From Acidobacteriota bacterium (GTDB lineage: Bacteria > Actinomycetota > Acidimicrobiia > Spongiisociales > UBA5794): a DNA stretch of 6,154 bases. The first letter of the stretch is position 1, and every line of letters starts with the position of its first letter. A program made the translations under genes and the position numbers. The notes below the pieces were generated by a model, which was not told the origin of the DNA, made no database searches, and was given only the letters and a program-made list of their open reading frames with translations. Positions 1 through 5,080 of this stretch are shown piece after piece. Location of the stretch: the NCBI GenBank assembly GCA_022574065.1, contig JACZST010000119.1:1-6154 (forward strand). Reading direction: 5' to 3'.

Positions 1-1
1 G

Positions 2-46
2 CTCTAGGGGGAGGTGGCAGCGGCGAAGCCGTTGACGGAGGGGGCT
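2..46 (+). repeat. Repeat copy A (plus orientation)
   Basis: This copy aligns by eye with 217-260 at all but about five positions plus one extra G. The core CAGCGGCGAAGCCGTTG can fold into a 7-bp stem with a GAA loop, including one G-U pair. It sits at the window edge, so its 5' boundary is uncertain. Confidence 0.7.
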
Positions 47-58
47 TTCCTCATTCCG

Positions 59-95
59 AAGCCCCCCTCCCCGCCGCATGGGCGGCACTCCCCCC
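59..95 (-). repeat. Repeat copy C1 (inverted)
   Basis: Read on the minus strand this has the same arm-hairpin-arm order as copy A, ending in GGAGGGGGGCTT. The central hairpin is GCCGC-ATGG-GCGGC at 73-86. Its stem sequence differs from copy A while the architecture is kept. Confidence 0.6.
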
Positions 96-101
96 AAAAA
101 G

Positions 102-139
102 AAGCCCCCCTCCCCGGCCTGCGGCCGGTACTCCTCCCA
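102..139 (-). repeat. Repeat copy C2 (inverted)
   Basis: This inverted copy has a perfect 6-bp central hairpin, CCGGCC-TGC-GGCCGG, at 114-128, flanked by the same C-rich arms (G-rich on the minus strand). It is a direct-repeat neighbour of copy C1, both beginning AAGCCCCCCTCCCC. Confidence 0.6.
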
Positions 140-149
140 GGAGGGGGAG

Positions 150-189
150 GAACAGGGGGAGAAACAGGGGAGAAACGGGGGGAGAAAAC
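150..189 (+). repeat. Short purine tandem repeat, about 11-12 bp unit
   Basis: About three and a half imperfect units of the form AAACAGGGGGAG run in tandem here, differing mainly in the length of the G run (4-6). No coding role is visible. The pattern suggests slippage within the repeat cluster. Confidence 0.6.
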
Positions 190-210
190 AGACCGTCTTT
201 GAATTCGTCT

Positions 211-260
211 CCTCCCCTCTTGGGGAGGTGGCGGTGGCGAGGCCGCTGACGGAGGGGGCT
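211..260 (+). repeat. Repeat copy B with leading hairpin
   Basis: The copy proper is 217-260. The core CGGTGGCGAGGCCGCTG folds like copy A, and every stem difference from copy A keeps a pair (A-T to G-U, C-G to U-G, G-U to G-C). Immediately upstream, CCTCCCC (211-217) pairs with GGGGAGG (222-228) around a TCTT loop. This hairpin lies 3' of the SpoIIAA-like gene on the minus strand and might help end its transcript, but there is no T-run, so I do not call it a terminator. Confidence 0.65.
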
Positions 261-286
261 ATCGGTCGAGTCGGACTCTTTGGCAG

Positions 287-649
287 CTACGCGCTCGCCC
301 ACTCCGTGGCGTCATCGAGGGCGGCGGTCGAATAGGTCTTTACTTCGCCGGGAACCATCCAGCCGAACGCTTTGATGCCGTTCTCGACCCATTCGGAATC
401 GGTGACGATGGGGATCTTTTCCCACGCCCCCCAGTGCCCGATGCCGAGTTTGGTGTCCTCCCACATCGCGCCGCCGGTATACCCCTCGAACTGCTCACCG
501 AGCACATACACGAGACGCAGCTTGTCGTGGGTCTGGAGAGCGGCGTCGACCGCGGGATCGAGCGTGCTCTTGTAGTCGCCGGCGTCGACCTCGCCAATGG
601 CCTCGAAGCCAATCACGTTGCCCGGCAGGTTGTCCATCATCTTGATCAC
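287..649 (-). CDS. SpoIIAA-like (STAS-fold) protein
   Basis: This 120-residue soluble protein matches the SpoIIAA-like family of small STAS-fold proteins. Recognisable elements, in order, are the GEVDAGDYKSTLDPAVDAAL segment (residues 19-38, the G-x-[IV]-x-x-x-DY pattern and following helix), the strand KLRLVYVL (43-50), the F-x-G-Y/W-x-x-x-A-x-W-x-D-x-K segment (54-67), the strand IPIVTD with a following Trp (79-87), and a C-terminal A-x-x-W near the end. The length is normal for the family. I chose the GTG at 649 because GGGGAGG lies five bases upstream; a longer frame running to 841 has an unconserved Arg/Ser-rich extension, and the ATG at 640 is badly spaced from the ribosome site. There is no membrane segment or signal peptide. 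The family's cellular role is poorly known. It is downstream of the peptidase on the same strand and may be co-transcribed, but a functional link is not evident. Confidence 0.85.
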   Translation of the reverse strand: MIKMMDNLPGNVIGFEAIGEVDAGDYKSTLDPAVDAALQTHDKLRLVYVLGEQFEGYTGGAMWEDTKLGIGHWGAWEKIPIVTDSEWVENGIKAFGWMVPGEVKTYSTAALDDATEWASA

Positions 650-863
650 GGTGTCCTCCCCTTCCGTAGTGCGGCGATGGACCCTAGTCGCCAGCGACAG
701 CGCCAAATCCGCCAATGCTGGGCCGCAGCCGCCTTCTTGCCCCGCTCGGTGACTGGTGGTCGCGGGACGTCGATGCGGGGGATCTCGACAGCATCCACTC
801 GATCTCGCCGCCCTCGAGCTCGAACGATGGGTGGTAGTCAAGGGAGACGGGTGATTCGCCCGG
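646..863 (-). pseudogene. Intergenic stretch with coding-like, frame-changing remnants
   Basis: Between the peptidase stop and the SpoIIAA-like start there is no secure gene, but three pieces look coding and lie in different minus frames. The first, directly after the peptidase stop and in its frame, reads SLDYHPSFELEGGEIE. The second begins at a GTG at 798 and reads VDAVEIPRIDVPRPPVTERG, followed by KKAAAA. The third, around 718-650, reads ALADLALSLATRVHRR in the frame of the next gene. Joined, they would make one plausible polypeptide of about 65-70 residues, which suggests a small gene broken by two frameshifts or sequence errors. Alternatively, the GTG at 798 opens an intact 50-codon frame whose TGA overlaps the next GTG start (GTGA), an arrangement typical of translational coupling. 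I do not recognise a family. Confidence 0.25.
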
Positions 864-2003
864 CTAGTCGATCACGACCAGGTCGGTGGGGAAGGCGTTG
901 AGTCTCCGCCCACCGTCGGGTTCGCACACGATGATGTCTTCGACCCGCACCCCGATCACGTTTGACCTGAACAGCGAAGGCTCGATCGTGAAAGTCATTC
1001 CGGTTTCGAGAGCGGTCTCGGCTTCCTCAGAGATATAGGGTTGCTCGTGGACGTCGAGACCGATGCAATGCCCGGTGCGGTGCCGAAAGAGGTCGCCGCG
1101 TCCGGCCTCCACGATGACGTCGCGGCACGCGCGGTGAACAGCGGCTGCACTGACGCCGGGGCGAACCGCAGCGATGCCTGCAGCTTGCGCCCTCATCACG
1201 AGATCGTATCCCTCGACGAATTCGTCCGTCGGCTCGCCGACATGGACCGTCCGACCGAAGTCGGAGCAGTAGCCGTCAACGACGGCACCGAAATCGAAGG
1301 ACACCGAGGCACCAGACACGATGGGATCCGACGAGAGGCGCGTGTCAGCATCGCGATCGAGCCCGACGCCGATGGTCCAGGCACCTGTGTCGAACGAAGG
1401 CACGCGCGACCCGGCAAGCGACATCTGGTGATCAATCTCTTCTGCCAGTTCGCGCTCGGTGACGCCGGGTCGGATCTTCTCTGTCACCGCCGCCATCGCC
1501 GAGTCCGCGATGTGCGCCGCTCGCTCCATGAACACGAGTTCCTCCGGTGTCTTGGTGCGGCGCATCTGATTGATCAGTGGCGATACGTTTCCCAAATCCG
1601 GGTTGGAGAAAGTATCGAGCGCATGGATCACGGCCTCGCCGCGGGTTCTGGCGCCCACGCCAAGCTTGCGTACTGCCCCGAACCGGCCGGCTGCACCGGC
1701 GAACAGGCGAGGGCCGTCGTCGAGCTCCGATACGGTGACCAGATCTCCTGGGACCCCTGAGGGCAGGTCGAACTCCACCATCATGCGAGGAAGGATGAAC
1801 ACGGGGTCGGTGTTGGCGCCGATGAGCATGCCAGCGACCCAGTCGTGGGCATACCCGATATCACCGAACGTCGGTACCCGCCGTTCCAATCCAGTCAGAT
1901 ATTCCAGATCGGCCGAGAGTGGTATGAACGCAACGTCATATCCGGTCGTCTCCATCGTGACGCGGAAACGTCGACGCCGATCGGCGTAGTCAAAATCCGG
2001 CAT
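864..2003 (-). CDS. M24 family metallopeptidase (Xaa-Pro dipeptidase/aminopeptidase-like)
   Basis: This 379-residue cytoplasmic protein has the two-domain plan of prolidase/creatinase-type M24 enzymes. The N-terminal creatinase-like domain (about 1-145) contains ADLEYLTGLERR (31-42), and the pita-bread catalytic domain covers about 150-379. All five expected metal ligands are present: D237 (in FDFGAVVDGY), D248 (in CSDFGRT), H312 (in RTGHCIGLDVHE), E341 (in FTIEPSLF) and E355 (in VRVEDIIV). An active dinuclear metal hydrolase acting on peptides with proline at position two is therefore likely; creatinase-type amidinohydrolase or another M24 activity cannot be excluded. The motif has Cys313 where the family usually has Gly (GHGIGLDVHE). 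The ATG at 2003 has no Shine-Dalgarno sequence but does have a TAGATT box six bases upstream, so the mRNA may be leaderless. The gene is transcribed away from the importer genes and shares their upstream region. Confidence 0.93.
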   Translation of the reverse strand: MPDFDYADRRRRFRVTMETTGYDVAFIPLSADLEYLTGLERRVPTFGDIGYAHDWVAGMLIGANTDPVFILPRMMVEFDLPSGVPGDLVTVSELDDGPRLFAGAAGRFGAVRKLGVGARTRGEAVIHALDTFSNPDLGNVSPLINQMRRTKTPEELVFMERAAHIADSAMAAVTEKIRPGVTERELAEEIDHQMSLAGSRVPSFDTGAWTIGVGLDRDADTRLSSDPIVSGASVSFDFGAVVDGYCSDFGRTVHVGEPTDEFVEGYDLVMRAQAAGIAAVRPGVSAAAVHRACRDVIVEAGRGDLFRHRTGHCIGLDVHEQPYISEEAETALETGMTFTIEPSLFRSNVIGVRVEDIIVCEPDGGRRLNAFPTDLVVID

Positions 2004-2009
2004 GGCGGG

Positions 2010-2015
2010 AATCTA
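2010..2015 (-). promoter_or_regulatory. Candidate -10 box for a leaderless peptidase transcript
   Basis: On the minus strand TAGATT ends six bases before the ATG at 2003, about where a transcript would start at the A of the start codon. The absence of any ribosome site supports a leaderless mRNA, which is common in actinobacteria. The hexamer 17 bases further upstream is not -35-like, so the call is tentative. Confidence 0.35.
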
Positions 2016-2076
2016 AGCACAGGACATCGAGCGCCATCGTTCCAGGGGACCAAAGAATTCCGACTCCATGGCCGGG

Positions 2077-2105
2077 TTGGTGCAAATTGCAGATGCCAAA
2101 TACCA
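2077..2105 (+). promoter_or_regulatory. Candidate promoter and palindrome upstream of the importer genes
   Basis: TTGGTG (2077-2082) lies 16-17 bases before an AATACC/ATACCA hexamer (2099-2105), a weak sigma-70-like pair that would give a leader of about 65 bases. Within the spacer is the palindrome TGCAAATTGCA (2081-2091), itself bracketed by TTGG and CCAA. A regulator bound there could control the importer, and possibly the divergent peptidase. A second -35-like TTGACG at 2120-2125 has no good -10 partner. Confidence 0.3.
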
Positions 2106-2163
2106 CGGTTCGCGCTAGCTTGACGCCTTGCGAGCACCATGGGGTTCTCGCGCACGGGTATTT

Positions 2164-2170
2164 GAGGAGG
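2164..2170 (+). promoter_or_regulatory. Ribosome binding site deciding the binding-protein start
   Basis: GAGGAGG lies eight bases before the ATG at 2179. It fixes that ATG as the start in preference to the in-frame ATG at 2128, which would bury the signal peptide behind 17 extra residues. Confidence 0.85.
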
Positions 2171-2178
2171 CATTCGGA

Positions 2179-3906
2179 ATGACCAAGAGACTCTTATTGG
2201 TGTTGTTTTCGTTCGCTCTCGTTGTGGCTGCCTGCACTTCGAGCGACGACACGACAACCACCACAGCCGGTGTCAGCGACACCACAACGACCACGGAAGC
2301 ACCAGCAGCGACAACGACTACGGCGGCACCCGTTGCTGCCGTGTGTCCAAGTGAGACCGGTGGCGGCACAGTGGTCATAGGAACCACAGACGCCATCGCC
2401 AGTCTCGATGCGGCCGACGCGTACGCCGTGCGGGACTGGGAGGTCCTGAAGAACTTCGGCGAGCCGCTGCTCAAGTGGGTTCCCGGTTCGGCCGACCAGC
2501 TGCAGCTTGGCATCGCGGAGAGCATGCCGGTGGCGAGCGAGGATGGGCTTACGTGGACGGTCACGCTTCGCGAGGGTCTGTTGTTCGGTGACGGCACCCC
2601 GATCACCGCAGAGATCGTTGCAGCGCAATTGACTCGGCTGCTGACCATCTCAGAGACCGGGCCCAACCAGGTCGGATTGACTCTGGGCAACCCGTACGTC
2701 GACAGCATCGAGGCTGTTGACGATCGGACACTCCAGTTCAACCTCCCGGCACCGATCGCGTTCTTCCTGCAGCTGCTGGCGAGCGCCTCGTACATCCCGG
2801 CCAACCCGGCGACCTTCCCAGAGGACGAGCTCAACGTCTTCCCGACTCCGCCCCTGACCGGCACCGGGCCGTGGATCGTGACGGAGATCGTTACCGACGA
2901 ATCGATGACGCTCGAACCGAACCCCAACTACCACGGCGACCAGCCGAAGGTAGACAGGGTGATCGTTCGCCAGTTCGCCGATCCACAGTCGATGGCCCTT
3001 GCGGTCCAGACCGGTGAGATCGACATCGCCTGGCGGATTCTCGGAGCCGAGTTGGCCAATGAGCTCGGCGAGATCGACGGGCTGAACTCCGTCGTCGTGC
3101 CGTCCGGTCCGATTCGCTACCTGATCATCAACCATGTTCTCGAGCCCACCAACGACCCGAACGTGCGGAAGGCCATCGCCGCGGTCATCGACCGCGATGA
3201 GCTTTCGGATGTCATCTTCGGTGGAGCCGTCGACCCGCTGTTCTCGCAGGTGCCCCCAGGCTTCCTTGGAGCCACCGAGGCATTCGAGGACCTGTATGGG
3301 TCACCGGACCTCGATGCGGCACGGGCGTTCCTCGAAGCGTCCGGCTACTCGGAGGACAACAAGCTGCAGCTGCCCGTGTGGTACCCGCCGGAGCACTACG
3401 GTGCGACGACGGCGGACGGCGTGCTGCTTGTCGTACAGCAGCTCGAAGCGACCGGGATGATCGAAGTCGAAGTCAACGCGCAGGAGTGGGGCACCTACGT
3501 AGGCGCATTGACCAGCGGCGAAGACTATCCGGTTGGTGTGCTCGGGTGGTTCTACGACTTCCCGGATCCGGAGAATTACCTCCAGCCGTTCATCGAGAAC
3601 GGTGGTCTCGGGACGATGGTGACCGCCAAGGATGGTCCGATCACGCCTGGCGTCAGCGAAGAACTGCTCACGCTGCTGACCGCGTCTCGCATAGAGACGG
3701 ATCTCGACGCGCGTGCCGCAATCCTCGAGGATTTGCAGGCCGTGTACGCCGACGAGGTGGTGACCGTCCCGTTGTGGATCGAGCCTGAGTTCATCGTGTA
3801 CCGAGACGGCATCTGCGGCGACGCAAGCCTGCCGAACCCGCAGACGCTCAACATCGGTGGGACGATGGAGTTCTCCTACTCGGTGATCGGCACCGACGGA
3901 AGCTAG
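2179..3906 (+). CDS. ABC transporter family-5 solute-binding lipoprotein (peptide/Dpp-Opp type)
   Basis: This 575-residue lipoprotein is the extracytoplasmic receptor of a Dpp/Opp-type importer. Residues 1-19 form a lipoprotein signal (KR, hydrophobic core, lipobox V-A-A-C with Cys19 as the lipid anchor). Residues 20-52 are a disordered Thr-rich linker with three TTTT-type runs. The binding domain follows from about 60. Family-5 marks include EDGLTWTVTLREGLLFGDGT (121-140) followed by PITAE, the GTGPW segment (228-232) ahead of EPNPNYHGDQPKVD (246-259), NDPNVRKAIAAVIDR (325-339) and ARAFLEASGY (381-390). Cys56 and Cys546 are the only cysteines in the mature domain and lie near its two ends, so they could form a disulfide. 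The ligand is not readable: peptides are the default, but family members also bind nickel, sugars or other solutes. The gene is first in a plus-strand cluster with two permeases and is followed by a strong hairpin. Confidence 0.93.
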   Translation: MTKRLLLVLFSFALVVAACTSSDDTTTTTAGVSDTTTTTEAPAATTTTAAPVAAVCPSETGGGTVVIGTTDAIASLDAADAYAVRDWEVLKNFGEPLLKWVPGSADQLQLGIAESMPVASEDGLTWTVTLREGLLFGDGTPITAEIVAAQLTRLLTISETGPNQVGLTLGNPYVDSIEAVDDRTLQFNLPAPIAFFLQLLASASYIPANPATFPEDELNVFPTPPLTGTGPWIVTEIVTDESMTLEPNPNYHGDQPKVDRVIVRQFADPQSMALAVQTGEIDIAWRILGAELANELGEIDGLNSVVVPSGPIRYLIINHVLEPTNDPNVRKAIAAVIDRDELSDVIFGGAVDPLFSQVPPGFLGATEAFEDLYGSPDLDAARAFLEASGYSEDNKLQLPVWYPPEHYGATTADGVLLVVQQLEATGMIEVEVNAQEWGTYVGALTSGEDYPVGVLGWFYDFPDPENYLQPFIENGGLGTMVTAKDGPITPGVSEELLTLLTASRIETDLDARAAILEDLQAVYADEVVTVPLWIEPEFIVYRDGICGDASLPNPQTLNIGGTMEFSYSVIGTDGS

Positions 3907-3929
3907 GTCCCACAGCAGATACACCGGAT

Positions 3930-3959
3930 TTTGAGGGAGGGCTCCGGCCCTCCCTCAAA
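3930..3959 (+). terminator. Perfect 13-bp hairpin after the binding-protein gene
   Basis: Bases 3930-3942 pair without mismatch with 3947-3959 around a TCCG tetraloop; the G/C-rich upper stem is GAGGGAGGGC. It begins 24 bases after the binding-protein stop and ends 29 bases before the permease start. Only two T bases follow, so it is not a standard intrinsic terminator. In transporter operons such a structure often acts as a partial terminator or a 3'-end stabiliser that raises binding-protein mRNA over permease mRNA. Because the stem is nearly symmetrical it could work on either strand. Confidence 0.8.
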
Positions 3960-3988
3960 TTCCATGGACTACCAACCGACAGGGCGTC

Positions 3989-5080
3989 ATGCATCCTTTG
4001 GTGTTGACTTTTTTGATCTTCGGCATTCCTGCTCTCATCGGATTGACGTGGGTCTTCTTGCGCGGAAGCTCGGGTCTCCGCTCCTACATCCTCACCAGGA
4101 TCGCCCTGACGATCCCGATGATCTTGATCCTGGCGACCGTCGTTTTCCTGGTGATGCGGATCATCCCCGGCGATCCCATCACCTCAGCGCTTGGGCCCAA
4201 GGGCACCGCCGAGATCAAGGAACGCTTTGCCGAACAACACGGACTGAACGACCCGCTGGCCGTTCAGTACGGCAGATTCGTCGCTGACGTTTTCACGCTG
4301 GACTTCGGCAACTCCCTCATCGGGTCGCAGCGTCCGATCGTGGATGAACTGGGAGAGCGGCTCCCCGCGACCCTCGAGATGGTGATTCCGGCAACACTCC
4401 TCGCGCTCAGCTTGGGCGTATTCCTGGGAACCAGAGCGGGGGTGCGGCGCAAGAGCGCCATCGATTACGGGTCGCGCATCTTCAGCGTCATGATCTACGC
4501 GATGCCGATCTTCTGGCTCGGTTTGCTCTTCCAGTTGATCTTTGGTGTCTGGCTGGGATGGACACCGATCGCAGGCAGAATCGATCCCTCGATCCCGCTG
4601 GAACGCACCACCAACCTGCTGATCATCGACTCGATCATCACGGCAAACTGGGTTGCCCTCCGCAGCGTCTTGGCGCATCTCGTCTTGCCAACGCTCACTT
4701 TGGGACTCGTCCTGTCTGGGGTGTTTCTGCGTCTCACCCGCATCAACGTGATCGAGACCGGCCAGGAAGACTACGTCGCGGCCGCACGGGCTCGCGGCAT
4801 CGATCAGGGCACGATCACCCGCAGGTACTCGCTGAAGAACGCGATGATCCCGGTGATCACCCTGATCGGCCTCCAGGTTGCGATCCTGCTGGCAGGTGCA
4901 GTGCTCACGGAAACAGTCTTCGCCTGGCCCGGGATGGGGCGCTACCTCATCCAGCGCATTTTGGCGCGTGACTTCACGGCAGTTCAGAGCGTGATCGTGT
5001 TCTTCGCCCTCTTTGTTGCGGTCATCAGTCTCGCCGTCGACATTCTGTATTCGGTCCTCGATCCGCGGGTGCGTTACTGA
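3989..5080 (+). CDS. ABC transporter permease, DppB/OppB type
   Basis: This 363-residue inner-membrane protein is one half of the importer channel. Family marks are the SYILTRIAL start of the standard domain (32-40), RIIPGDP (57-63), LDFGNSL (104-110), the long helix-rich transport domain from about 128, the cytoplasmic EAA loop that docks the ATPase (YVAAARARG at 262-270 through KNAMIPVI, 283-290), ETVFAWPGMGRYL (308-320) and the LDPRVRY end (357-363). Ordinary members begin near the SYILTR segment; this one has about 30 extra residues forming an additional hydrophobic helix (about 5-24), giving roughly seven membrane segments rather than six. The ATG at 3989 has only a weak AGGG four bases upstream. 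No downstream ATG precedes SYILTR, so the extension is probably real. It lies 82 bases after the binding-protein gene and overlaps the next permease gene by one base. Confidence 0.92.
   Translation: MHPLVLTFLIFGIPALIGLTWVFLRGSSGLRSYILTRIALTIPMILILATVVFLVMRIIPGDPITSALGPKGTAEIKERFAEQHGLNDPLAVQYGRFVADVFTLDFGNSLIGSQRPIVDELGERLPATLEMVIPATLLALSLGVFLGTRAGVRRKSAIDYGSRIFSVMIYAMPIFWLGLLFQLIFGVWLGWTPIAGRIDPSIPLERTTNLLIIDSIITANWVALRSVLAHLVLPTLTLGLVLSGVFLRLTRINVIETGQEDYVAAARARGIDQGTITRRYSLKNAMIPVITLIGLQVAILLAGAVLTETVFAWPGMGRYLIQRILARDFTAVQSVIVFFALFVAVISLAVDILYSVLDPRVRY

Larger units (their letters stand above)
1..286. repeat. Non-coding repeat cluster: four copies of a G-rich/hairpin element
   Basis: This stretch holds no believable gene; the short open frames across it are low-complexity G/P/R-rich artefacts. 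It contains four copies of one element: two in plus orientation (2-46 and 217-260) and two inverted (about 59-95 and 102-139). Each copy has a G-rich arm of the GGGGGAGG type, a central GC hairpin, and a second arm reading GGAGGGGGCTT. The hairpins differ in sequence but all can fold: GCCGC/GCGGC at 73-86, CCGGCC-TGC-GGCCGG at 114-128, and 7-bp stems in the two plus copies. The cluster lies just past the 3' end of the SpoIIAA-like gene. It resembles REP-like or other small dispersed palindromic repeats. I cannot name the family or say how many copies the genome carries. Confidence 0.75.

Noticed and set aside
211..228. Intrinsic terminator for the SpoIIAA-like gene
   Set aside because: The 7-bp CCTCCCC/GGGGAGG stem has no T-run on the minus-strand side and appears to belong to the repeat element.
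1..286. CRISPR array
   Set aside because: The repeats are in mixed orientation, imperfect and without uniform unique spacers, and no cas gene is nearby.
14..335. Short open frames across the repeat cluster
   Set aside because: Their Gly/Pro/Arg/Lys-rich sequence comes from the G-rich and C-rich repeat arms, without ribosome sites or recognisable motifs.
650..841. N-terminal extension of the SpoIIAA-like protein up to the ATG at 841
   Set aside because: The family starts close to the VIGFE strand, the extension is Arg/Ser-rich without pattern, and GGGGAGG sits correctly for the GTG at 649.
1041..1760. 239-residue open frame on the plus strand inside the peptidase region
   Set aside because: It is antisense to the M24 gene, whose five metal ligands and motifs are all in frame; the plus-strand frame shows no domain.
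2120..2148. TTGACG at 2120 as a -35 box for the importer genes
   Set aside because: The hexamers 16-18 bases downstream (around GGTTCT) do not resemble a -10 box, so it is only noted as a weak alternative.
2115..2927. 270-residue open frame on the minus strand opposite the binding-protein gene
   Set aside because: It is low-complexity Val/Ser/Thr/Ala sequence, partly mirroring the Thr-rich linker codons, and lies wholly opposite a well-supported family-5 gene with a strong ribosome site.
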